Positions 55,798 to 64,000 of a stretch of 64,000 nt of DNA are shown piece by piece; within the stretch, counting starts at the first letter, position 1, and every line of letters starts with the position of its first letter. Location: positions 62,001 to 126,000 of the forward strand of contig JAJKHS010000116.1 of NCBI GenBank assembly GCA_021154885.1, read 5' to 3'. The notes under the pieces were generated by a model that was not told the DNA's origin, searched no databases, and saw only the letters and a list, made by a program, of their open reading frames with translations. Both the position numbers and the translations under genes were made by a program. This stretch comes from Thermoanaerobaculum sp. (GTDB lineage Bacteria; Acidobacteriota; Thermoanaerobaculia; Multivoradales; UBA5704).

Positions 55798-57897
55798 ATG
55801 CAAGAGCTGCTACCAGATGATGCCGATGACGGCAGCTTGAGCACTCGCACTCTTGAGAGCGGCGGCAGTGAGTCGCCCGCGACACGCCCTCGGAGCCGAC
55901 GGGGCGGTCAGGGCGATCTCCTGTTCCTGCCGCCGCGTCCGCGTCGCCCGACCTCCGGTCCGGGGATCGCGGCGAGCGGCGCGATCTCGGCGGCGGACCT
56001 GCCGCCGGACACCGAGCTCGTCAGTGCCGGCTTCTTCGGCGTCGTGCGCCGGGTCTGCGAGATGCTGGCGGCGATCCTCTACTTCTATGTTGCCGGTCTG
56101 CTCGACCGGCTGTTGCTCGACTGGCGGGAGGTTCTGCGCCGCGGCTCGTTCAAGGGCCGCGGCCTGCGGCTGACCGCCCGCCGGGCGGTCCGGCTGCGCA
56201 AGGTCCTGCAGTGGCTGGGGGGCACCTTCATCAAGGTCGGCCAGCAGCTCGCCATCCGCTCGGACGTGCTGCCGCCGCTCTACTGCCGGGAGCTGGAGAA
56301 CCTGCTCGACAACGCCGACCCGATCCCCGACGACTACGTCCGGGAGGTCCTCGAGCGGGTCCTGGAGCGCATTGGCAAGCGCTTCGACGAGGTCTTCGCC
56401 GCCTTCAATTTCTCGCCCATCGGCAGGGCTTCGATCGCCTGCGTGTACAAGGCGCGGCTGCTGAGCGGCAAGGTGGTGGCGGTCAAGGTCCGGCGTCCCG
56501 ACATCGTCAAGATCTTCAAGACCGACCTGGCGGCCCTCGACCTGGTTGCGGAGATGCTGGAGTTCATCACCGTGCTGCGGCCCCGGGTCACCGACACCTT
56601 CCGCTCCGAGCTGCGGCTGATGCTGCTCGAGGAGCTGGATTTCCGCATCGAGACCCGCTATCAGGAGCTGTTCCGGAGGTATTACAAGAGGCGCAAGAAG
56701 CTCAGGACCACGGCGCCCAAGCTCCATCCCAAGCTCTGCGGGCGCGAGGTCATCGTCAGCGAGTTCGTCACCGGCATCTGGCTGAAGGACATGATCGCCG
56801 GCGTCGAGTCGCCCGACCGCGAGGGCTATCGCGAGTGGCTGGGCTCCCTCGACGTCTGCCCCAAGAGGATTGCCAAGCAGTTGATCCGCGGCAGCCACTA
56901 CGGCTTTTTCGAGTGTCCTTTCTTCCACGGCGACCCCCATCCGGGCAACGTCCTGGTGCAGCCCCACAACCGCATCGTGATGGTCGACTTCGGCGCCTGC
57001 GGCGTCTTCTCCGAGCGCGAGCGCCTCCAGCTCGCGCAGATGCACTACTACCAGGCCCGCGAGGACGTGGGCGGCATGGTGCAGTGCGTCATCGGCCTCA
57101 TGGAGCCGCTGCCGCCGATCGACATCGACCCCTTCCGCCGCCGGCTCGAGGACGCCTGGTGGAAGGGCTTCTACGGCATCAAGAGCAAGCATGCGGAATG
57201 GTGGGAGCGGACCTCCTTCCGGCTCTGGTCGGCGCTGCTCCGGGAGGTGCGGCGAGCCCAGATCCCCCTGCCGCTCAGCGTGCTGCGGATGATCCGCGCG
57301 ACGCTGCTCTACGATACGGTGGGGGCGCGGCTCTACGACGGCATCAACGTCTTCAAAGAGTACCGGTGGTATTACGAGCGCTACGCGCGGCGGGTGCGGG
57401 CGGACATCCAGAAGTCGATCGTGCGCCAGATCTTCCGCGGCCTCGATCCTCAGAACTACGTCCGCATCCGGCGGCTCTGGGACGTGGGCAACCTGCTGCT
57501 GCAGCAGACCCAGCTCTTCATGCGCAAGCCGCTGCCGGACTTCTCGGCGCTGGTGAGCAAGGGCTGGGACATCTTGAAATTGATCCTCAAGTGGTCTCTC
57601 CTCGAGATCGCCGTCACTTTGGCGGCGGCGGGTGTGCTGGCCTTCCGGTTCCTGGGCCGCATCCAGAGGCTCCTGCCGCCGCGCGGGCAGGTTACCGTGT
57701 GGGACTACCCCAGGGCTCTCCTCAAACAGGTGGGAGCGGACGTGCTCAATCCGGCGGTAAGAGGTCCGGGGATCGTGCTCGCCGTCTGGGGCGTCCTCAT
57801 CCTCTTCATCTCTTTCAAATACATCCGGTCGATGTGGTTCCGGCTGTCCGACAAAGACATCCTGCTGAACGGCAGGGATTCCGGCCGGGGGCGATGA
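55798..57897 (+). CDS. ABC1/AarF/UbiB-family kinase-like protein
   Basis: LGGTFIKVGQQLAIRSDVLPPLYCRELENLLDNADPIP; PIGRASIACVYKARLLSGKVVAVKVRRPDI; FFHGDPHPGNVLVQPHNRIVMVDFGACG; C-terminal TM. Confidence 0.92.
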   Translation: MQELLPDDADDGSLSTRTLESGGSESPATRPRSRRGGQGDLLFLPPRPRRPTSGPGIAASGAISAADLPPDTELVSAGFFGVVRRVCEMLAAILYFYVAGLLDRLLLDWREVLRRGSFKGRGLRLTARRAVRLRKVLQWLGGTFIKVGQQLAIRSDVLPPLYCRELENLLDNADPIPDDYVREVLERVLERIGKRFDEVFAAFNFSPIGRASIACVYKARLLSGKVVAVKVRRPDIVKIFKTDLAALDLVAEMLEFITVLRPRVTDTFRSELRLMLLEELDFRIETRYQELFRRYYKRRKKLRTTAPKLHPKLCGREVIVSEFVTGIWLKDMIAGVESPDREGYREWLGSLDVCPKRIAKQLIRGSHYGFFECPFFHGDPHPGNVLVQPHNRIVMVDFGACGVFSERERLQLAQMHYYQAREDVGGMVQCVIGLMEPLPPIDIDPFRRRLEDAWWKGFYGIKSKHAEWWERTSFRLWSALLREVRRAQIPLPLSVLRMIRATLLYDTVGARLYDGINVFKEYRWYYERYARRVRADIQKSIVRQIFRGLDPQNYVRIRRLWDVGNLLLQQTQLFMRKPLPDFSALVSKGWDILKLILKWSLLEIAVTLAAAGVLAFRFLGRIQRLLPPRGQVTVWDYPRALLKQVGADVLNPAVRGPGIVLAVWGVLILFISFKYIRSMWFRLSDKDILLNGRDSGRGR

Positions 57898-58493
57898 TGC
57901 CGTTCTTCGCCATGCCCTACCAGATCCTCTTTCACGACACCATGGCCTATGGTTCACAGCACCATACCGTCAACATCAAGCTGCAGAACATCGCCCGCGA
58001 GACCATCCTCTTCGCCAGCCGGGTCGACGGACGCGCGGTGTGGCAGGAGCAGTTGAAGGACATCGTCATGCTGACGCGGGAGGTCTACAGCCTGAACCTG
58101 GCGCCGGTCGACCTGGGCCAGAAGGTGGCGGTGCTGCTGACCTACGAGGATCCGACGCACAGCACGGTGCGCCTGTGCTTCCGCATCGTGCGCTTCGACG
58201 GTCAGCCGGTCGCCTGCGGCTATCAGACGATGATCCTGATGGACCGTGAGACCCAGGCCCTGGTGGGGCCGCCGCCGATGCTGGCGCAGTACCTCGACGC
58301 GGCGCGCGAGAACAGCCTCGTGGAACGGCTGGCGGAGCCGTCCTTCGGCGAGCGGGCGAAGGGCGGGGGGCGGTGGCTCAAGGACATCTTCCCGGCCGAG
58401 GTCCGCTCCCTCGGCGCGCACGTGGCCAATGCCGAGCGCGCCCAGGCGACGCCCAAGATCATCGACGAATCCTTTCGTGAGTTCGACTTCTAG
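57894..58493 (+). CDS. Possible hotdog-fold thioesterase/dehydratase-like protein
   Basis: YQILFHDTMAYGSQHHTVNIKLQNIARETILF...VRLCFRIVRFDGQPVACGYQTMILMDRETQ; ATGA overlap with ABC1 gene. Confidence 0.5.
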   Translation: MMPFFAMPYQILFHDTMAYGSQHHTVNIKLQNIARETILFASRVDGRAVWQEQLKDIVMLTREVYSLNLAPVDLGQKVAVLLTYEDPTHSTVRLCFRIVRFDGQPVACGYQTMILMDRETQALVGPPPMLAQYLDAARENSLVERLAEPSFGERAKGGGRWLKDIFPAEVRSLGAHVANAERAQATPKIIDESFREFDF

Positions 58494-58511
58494 CTTGAGG
58501 CAGCCGACGCC

Positions 58512-61500
58512 ATGAACGAGCCAAGGTCAGCATCAGGTAGAGGCCGCGAGCTGGTGTTCCTGTTTCCCGGCCAGGGTTCCTACGATGCCGGGGTCCTGCA
58601 CGAGCTGTACACCCGCTATCCCGAGACCGTGCCCGGTTTCGCCCAGGCCGACGCGGCCGCCCGGCGCCTGCTCGGCGAGCCCTTCCTGCCGCTGGTCACC
58701 GCGGCCACGCCGGAGCAGCGCCGGGAGCTCGCCGGTGCCGCGCCCGATCTGCAGCAACTGGGCATCTTCCTCACCGGCGTGGAGATCGCGCGCGTCCTGG
58801 AGCGGCGGGGCGTGCGGCCGGACCTCCTCGCCGGTCACAGCTTCGGCGAGCTGGCCGCGCTCGGCGCGGCGGAGGTCTTCGACCTCGCGACCGGGCTCGA
58901 GATCGTCTGCCAGCGGGTGCTGGCCCTGCGCTCGGTGCGGACCGCGGGCGCCATGGCGGCGCTCGCCTGCGGCCCTGAGCGCGTCGAAGAGCTGCTGCGC
59001 AAGCTCGGCGGCGAGGCGATCGAGATCGCGGTGCTGAACCATCCCCGGCAGACGGTGGTCTCCGGCCCGCGCCAGGATCTCGAGGCCTTCGCCACCCTGG
59101 CGGCGGCGCACGGCGTCACGCTCACTTTCCTCAAGAGCCCCTATCCCTTCCACTCCTCGCATCTCGCCCCGGCGGTCGAGCGCTTTGCCGCCAGCCTCCG
59201 GGCCTGCAAATTCGCGCCGGCCCGGGTGCCGGTCCACCTGGCGATGGAGGGGCGGCTCTGGTCCCCGGAGCTCGACCTGCCGGCGCTCCTGGCCTCGCAG
59301 CTCACCCGCCGCCTCGACTTCGCGGGCGTCGTGCGCAGCCTGTATGCGTCGGGCTACCGCCGCTTCGTGGAGATGGGGTCCTCGGACGTGGTGAGCAAAG
59401 TGGTGCTCAAGAACCTCGCCGCCGCGGACCCCGAGGTCTCGGCGCTGCCGGTGGTACAGCCCGGGGAGGAGCTGCGGCAGGGGCTGGCCCGGCTGGCGCC
59501 GGTGCCCGCGTCGTCCGGATCGTCCGGGCTGCACGGCGAGCTGGCGCAGCTCCTGCGCGAGGCGGCCGAGCGCCTGGCGCGCGCCGAGCAGTTGCTGCAA
59601 CGACTGGCCGCCCCCGAGCTGGCCGCCCCCGAGCCGCGTCCTGAGCCGGCAGAGCCAGTCGAGCCGCTCGCCGAGCTGCCGCCCGAGCCCTGCCCGCAGC
59701 TTCCCATCGCCATCGTGGCCATGGGGTGCGTGCTGCCCGGCGCCGCCGACGCCGGCGAGTTCTGGCGGCACGTGCTGGAAGGAGTCAGCGGCATCGTCGA
59801 CCTGGCGGCGCTCGATCCCGATCTCGGCCGCGACTTCGTGGCCGGCCGCGGCGACGGCCAGCCCGAGATCGTGCCCGACAAGACGTACACGCTGTTGAGC
59901 GGCGCCATCCGGCACGTCGCCTACGATGCCCGGCGTCTGGCGGGCGCTTACGACGCCGAGGCTTTCGCCGCCCTCACCCGCGGCCAGCAGCTCCTCGCCA
60001 GCGCCCTCGGCCAGGCTCTCGCCGCCCTGCCGGGTGGCGCCGGGGCGGCCGCGGCCGGCCGGCGGCAGTGCATCCTCGGCGCCACGGCCGACGGCTCCAG
60101 CGAGTACGACGAGGCCCTGTTCCTGGACAGCGTGCGCCACGTCGCCGCGCAGCTCGACCTGCCGGAGGAGCGGCGGCGGGCGCTCGCGGCCCGGCTCGAA
60201 CGGCTCCCGGGCCTCGGCTCCGGCGACAGCGAAGCCCTGCGCCAGCACGAGCTCTACCGCGCCGTCGCCGGACGGCTGCTGGGCGACGGGGTGCGGACCT
60301 ACGTCGTCGACGCCGCGTGCTCGTCCTCTCTCTACGCGCTCGACCTCGGCCTCAAGGCGCTGCGCGACGGCGAGTCGGAGCTGGTGGTGGCGGGCGGCGT
60401 GTTCGCGCCCGGGCCGGCCAACAACGCCCTCTTCGCCCAGTTCCGCGGCCTGACTCCCCACGCCAGCCGGCCGCTCGACGCGGCGGCGGACGGGGTGGTC
60501 TTCGGCGACGGCGCCGCCGTGGTGGTGCTCAAGCGCCTGCCCGACGCCCTGGCGGCCGGCGATACCGTGCTCGGCGTGATCCGCGGCATGGGCCTGTCGA
60601 GCGACGGCAAGAGCCCGGCGGTGAACGTGCCGCAGTCGGCGGGCCAGAGCCTGGCGATCCGCCGCGCCTATGCCGCGAGCGGCATCCCGCTCGACAGCAT
60701 CCAGTTGATCGAAGCGCACGCCACGGCGACACCGGTGGGCGACGCGGTGGAGGTCAAGGCGCTGGCCGAGGTGTTCGCCGCGCGTCCGGCCGGCCTGCCG
60801 CGCATCCAGCTCGGCAGCGTCAAGGCGCTGGTCGGCCACACCGGCTGGGTGTCGGGGGTCGCCTCGCTGATCAAGATCCTGCAGGCGTTCGCCCAGCGCA
60901 CGATCCCGCCGCAGCACAACTTCACGGCTCCCGCTCCCGGCCTCGAGCTGGCGGCGACGCCGTTCGAGATCTCGCGCCAGGCGCAGCCCTGGCCCGCCAA
61001 CGTGGCGCCCTTTCCACGGCGCGCCGGCATCAACGGCTTCGGCTTCGGCGGCACCAATGCCCACCTGGTGGTCGAGGCTTTCGACGAGCCCTATCACCGC
61101 CGGCTCTGCCGCGCGATCACCCCGCTGCCAACGGCGCCGCCCCCGCCCCTGTCACCGCCGGAGCTGGCGGTGGTCGGCGTCGCGAGCCTGTTCCCCGCCG
61201 CCGGCCGGCTGGCGGGCGACGCGCCCGCCGGCGTCGCGCAGTTCCGGCGCGCCGACCTGCGCCTGCCGGCCGGCAAGCGCCTGCTCCCCGACGTGACCGA
61301 CCACATGGACTCCAGCCAGTTCCTCACCGCCCTGGCGGCGGAGCAGATCCTCTCCCGTCTGCCGGAGGGGTGGCGGGAGCTGCGCGAGGCGACGGGCGTG
61401 GTCGTCGGTCTCGAGGGCAAGACGGAGCGCGGCGTGCGCGCCAACGAGCGCATCTTCCTCGACCGTCTGCGCCGCCTCGCGCGGTCGGAGGGACCGGCGC

Positions 61501-64000
61501 TGGCGGCGCTCACGGAGCGGCTGGCGCAGCGCAATCCGCCGTCCGGCCCCTACACCCTCTCGGGCCTCATGCCGAACGTGGCGGCGAGCCGGGTGTCGAG
61601 CCTCTTCGACCTCAAGGGGCCGAACCTGGTGATCGACCGCGGCGAAGGCTCGCTCTTCCAGGCCCTCGCGGTGGCGGCCGGGCTGCTCGCCCACGGCGAC
61701 TGCCGGCTGGTGCTCGCCGGCGGCCTCAACGCCGCCGCCCGCGATACCGCCGATGCCGCCGATATTGCCGATGCCGAGGGCGCCCTGATGCTCGCCCTGG
61801 CCTCGCCCGAGACCGCCCGCGCGCTCGCCCTGCCGGTGCTGGCCACGCTGCGGCTGGCCGCGCCGGACCCGGCGAAGGACGCGGCGGGGGAGCGGGCGGC
61901 CGCAGCCAACGGCCACCGGTGGCGTGGTGCCGCGGGAGCCGTCGAGATCCTGGCGGCGCTGCGGCAGGTGAGCGAGGAGGGGGTCGCGGCGAGCGTCGGC
62001 GAGCCCGCCCTGGGCGCGGCGAGCCGGCGCCTGGTCTTCGCGCCCGTCGCCGGCACCGCAGCCAGCGCGAAAGTCGCCGCCGCACCGGAGCCGCCGGCGA
62101 CCCACGCCTACGTCCAGGGGACTCCCATCGAGACCTACACCCCGGTCCTGATCGCGGCGCCGGCCACCGCGCCGGCGGCGTCGCTCGCCGGCCGCAAGCT
62201 GCTGGTGCTCACCGATCAGCCGGCGCTATGGGCAGGAGCCGCGGGCGCCCTGGCGGGGACGGCGCACACGCTGGTCTGTCCGGCCGACGTCGCGGTGCCG
62301 GGCGCCGTGGCGATCGATCTCAGCTCGGAAGAGCGGCTTGCGGCCACCGCCGCCGCCCTCGACGGGCTCGACTTCGACACCATCGTCGCCGTCAAGAGCC
62401 TCGCGCCCTGCGACCCGCGATCGCTGCTGCTGGGACGGCTGGAGGACGAGACGCGCCTGCTCGACCTGCTGTTCGCGGTCTGCCGGCAGGCTTACGCCAG
62501 GCTCGGCCAGGGCGGCGCGGCGGTCTACACCCTCTGCCTCGACGCCTTCGCGGAGGACAGGCCCCACCCGTACACCGGTCTGCTCGGCGGCTTCGTCAAG
62601 GCGCTGTCGCGCGAGGTGCCGGCGGCGGTGGTCAAGAGCCTGCACACCGACGTCGCGGAGCCGCGGCGGGCCTTCCAGCAGCTCGCGCTGGAGATGGGGC
62701 AGCCGCTGGCGGCCGGCGAGGTGTGCTGGCGCGGCGACCGCCGCGAGGTCTTCGCCCTGGCGCCGCTCGTCGAGCTGGCCGCCGACTCCCGCCCCTGCCT
62801 CGGCGCCGGCTCGGTGGTGCTCGCCACCGCCGGCGGCCGCGGGGTGACCGCGGTGATGGCGGAGGAGCTGCTGTGCCGCTTCGGCTGCACCGTGGTCGCG
62901 GTCGGCCGCACCGATCCCGACGCCCTGCCGGCCGACCTCGCCGCCATGACCGAGACCGAGCTGACCGCCTTCGAGGGGAGCTTCTACCGCCAGGAGCTGG
63001 CCCGCGATCCGGCCCGGAAGATGCCCGAGCTGAAGCGCCGCTTCGCCGGCTACCAGGCCGTCCACGAGCTGCGGGGCGCCATCGGCCGCCTGGAACGGCT
63101 CCCGGGCCGCTTCGTCTACCGCCGGCTCGACCTGCACGACGAGGCGGCGGTGGCGGACCTCGTCGCCGAGGTCTACGCCCGCTTCGGGCGTCTCGACCTG
63201 GTGGTCCACGGCGCCGGCATCCAGATCTCCAAGATGCTGCCCAAGAAGTCGCTCTCCGACTTCCGCCGCATCGTCGGCACCAAGCTGGGCGGCCTGGGGG
63301 CGATCTACCGCGCCTGCCGCCGGCACGCCGCGGGCTCGCCGGTCCATTTCCACCTGCTGAGCTCGGCGTTCAGCGTCCTCGGCAACGACGGCCAGCCCGA
63401 CTACGGCGCCGCCAACGAGGCGATGAACCGCCTCGCCGCCGCCCTCGACGGGCGCGAGGCCGGCGCCCTCTGGTCGTCGCTGGCGTGGCTGGGATGGGCG
63501 GGCATCGGCATGACCCGCGGCTCGGAGTTCGCCGCCCTGGCCGCGAGCCGCCGCCTGCGCGGCGTCACCCACGACGAGGGGCGCGAGATCTTCGGCCGCC
63601 TGATGGCCGGCCGGCCCACGGCGCCGGTCAACGTGCTGCTCGCCCAAGGGGAGCGGGAGCTGTATCGGCCCGTCCTGACCACGGCGTTCCAGCCGTCGTC
63701 GCCAGCTCGGCCATTGCAGCCAGCGCGGCCCGCCGCGTCCTCGCTGGTGGTGCCGCTCGCGATCGACCTCGACTTCGCGCCCTACCTGCGCGACCACCTG
63801 GTCCAGGGCGTGCCGACCCTGCCCGGCGCCTTCCTCCTCGGCATCGCCGCCGATGCCGCCCATCGCCTGCGGCCGCAGTTGCGGATCGTGGCGTTCGAGA
63901 ACACCAGCTTCCGCCGCTTCGTGCGGGTCTACGAGGGCCGTTCGACCCAGATCCGGCTCGACACCCGGATCGTCGAAGAGGGGGACGCCGAAACCGTGGT
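58512..64000 (+). CDS. Iterative type I polyketide synthase, PUFA/enediyne-like, AT-KS-KS/CLF-like-KR-DH, truncated by window end
   Basis: Open frame absent from ORF track because it runs off the edge: MNEPRSASGRGRELVFLFPGQGSYDAG; AT AGHSFGELAALGAAEV; KS VVDAACSSSLYALDLGLKAL, EAHATATPVGD, VKALVGHTGWVSG; KR LVVHGAGIQISKMLPKKSLSDF; DH DHLVQGVPTLPGAFLLGIAADAAH. Confidence 0.92.
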   Translation, partial: MNEPRSASGRGRELVFLFPGQGSYDAGVLHELYTRYPETVPGFAQADAAARRLLGEPFLPLVTAATPEQRRELAGAAPDLQQLGIFLTGVEIARVLERRGVRPDLLAGHSFGELAALGAAEVFDLATGLEIVCQRVLALRSVRTAGAMAALACGPERVEELLRKLGGEAIEIAVLNHPRQTVVSGPRQDLEAFATLAAAHGVTLTFLKSPYPFHSSHLAPAVERFAASLRACKFAPARVPVHLAMEGRLWSPELDLPALLASQLTRRLDFAGVVRSLYASGYRRFVEMGSSDVVSKVVLKNLAAADPEVSALPVVQPGEELRQGLARLAPVPASSGSSGLHGELAQLLREAAERLARAEQLLQRLAAPELAAPEPRPEPAEPVEPLAELPPEPCPQLPIAIVAMGCVLPGAADAGEFWRHVLEGVSGIVDLAALDPDLGRDFVAGRGDGQPEIVPDKTYTLLSGAIRHVAYDARRLAGAYDAEAFAALTRGQQLLASALGQALAALPGGAGAAAAGRRQCILGATADGSSEYDEALFLDSVRHVAAQLDLPEERRRALAARLERLPGLGSGDSEALRQHELYRAVAGRLLGDGVRTYVVDAACSSSLYALDLGLKALRDGESELVVAGGVFAPGPANNALFAQFRGLTPHASRPLDAAADGVVFGDGAAVVVLKRLPDALAAGDTVLGVIRGMGLSSDGKSPAVNVPQSAGQSLAIRRAYAASGIPLDSIQLIEAHATATPVGDAVEVKALAEVFAARPAGLPRIQLGSVKALVGHTGWVSGVASLIKILQAFAQRTIPPQHNFTAPAPGLELAATPFEISRQAQPWPANVAPFPRRAGINGFGFGGTNAHLVVEAFDEPYHRRLCRAITPLPTAPPPPLSPPELAVVGVASLFPAAGRLAGDAPAGVAQFRRADLRLPAGKRLLPDVTDHMDSSQFLTALAAEQILSRLPEGWRELREATGVVVGLEGKTERGVRANERIFLDRLRRLARSEGPALAALTERLAQRNPPSGPYTLSGLMPNVAASRVSSLFDLKGPNLVIDRGEGSLFQALAVAAGLLAHGDCRLVLAGGLNAAARDTADAADIADAEGALMLALASPETARALALPVLATLRLAAPDPAKDAAGERAAAANGHRWRGAAGAVEILAALRQVSEEGVAASVGEPALGAASRRLVFAPVAGTAASAKVAAAPEPPATHAYVQGTPIETYTPVLIAAPATAPAASLAGRKLLVLTDQPALWAGAAGALAGTAHTLVCPADVAVPGAVAIDLSSEERLAATAAALDGLDFDTIVAVKSLAPCDPRSLLLGRLEDETRLLDLLFAVCRQAYARLGQGGAAVYTLCLDAFAEDRPHPYTGLLGGFVKALSREVPAAVVKSLHTDVAEPRRAFQQLALEMGQPLAAGEVCWRGDRREVFALAPLVELAADSRPCLGAGSVVLATAGGRGVTAVMAEELLCRFGCTVVAVGRTDPDALPADLAAMTETELTAFEGSFYRQELARDPARKMPELKRRFAGYQAVHELRGAIGRLERLPGRFVYRRLDLHDEAAVADLVAEVYARFGRLDLVVHGAGIQISKMLPKKSLSDFRRIVGTKLGGLGAIYRACRRHAAGSPVHFHLLSSAFSVLGNDGQPDYGAANEAMNRLAAALDGREAGALWSSLAWLGWAGIGMTRGSEFAALAASRRLRGVTHDEGREIFGRLMAGRPTAPVNVLLAQGERELYRPVLTTAFQPSSPARPLQPARPAASSLVVPLAIDLDFAPYLRDHLVQGVPTLPGAFLLGIAADAAHRLRPQLRIVAFENTSFRRFVRVYEGRSTQIRLDTRIVEEGDAETV

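Noticed and set aside
55810-57957. 715-aa minus-strand ORF
   Set aside because: Antisense to a clear ABC1 kinase; composition typical of shadow ORF
56211-58493. 760-aa plus ORF as a single protein
   Set aside because: Only the part from 57894 is plausible; the upstream part is an alternate frame of the ABC1 kinase gene
58533-61097. 854-aa minus-strand ORF
   Set aside because: Antisense to the PKS AT-KS region, which carries all catalytic motifs
62226-63863. 545-aa minus-strand ORF
   Set aside because: Antisense to the PKS KR region

Overview
High-GC bacterial chromosome segment; the IPTL-CTERM, ASPIC/UnbV and DUF11 content suggests an Acidobacteriota/Thermoanaerobaculia-like host (inference). 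Roughly 1-28.5 kb is an integrated, probably composite mobile element. It carries two large serine recombinases, a replication-relaxation-like protein, VirD4/TraD-like ATPases (one a pseudogene split by an IS66-family element with a clean 8-bp TSD), a CHC2 primase-like protein, two RuvC-like paralogs, a sigma-like and an XRE regulator, and cargo. The most unusual cargo is a pseudo-EF-Tu/DUF900 hydrolase fusion. At 28.5-49 kb there is a DUF11/IPTL-CTERM repeat protein, YraN, three tRNAs, a VapBC-like pair, a giant fusion of a subtilisin-like S8 domain and an HEXXH zincin followed by an MBL-fold protein, and a decayed tyrosine integrase next to tRNA-Leu with membrane-protein cargo. At 49.2-49.7 kb there is a degenerate 20/21-bp dyad repeat array. 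From 49.8 kb to the end there is an UnbU/UnbV pair, a sigma factor, a Ser/Thr kinase, an ABC1 kinase and a truncated iterative type I PKS with the unusual order AT-KS-KS/CLF-like-KR-DH. All calls come from reading translations and sequence by eye; no database search was run.
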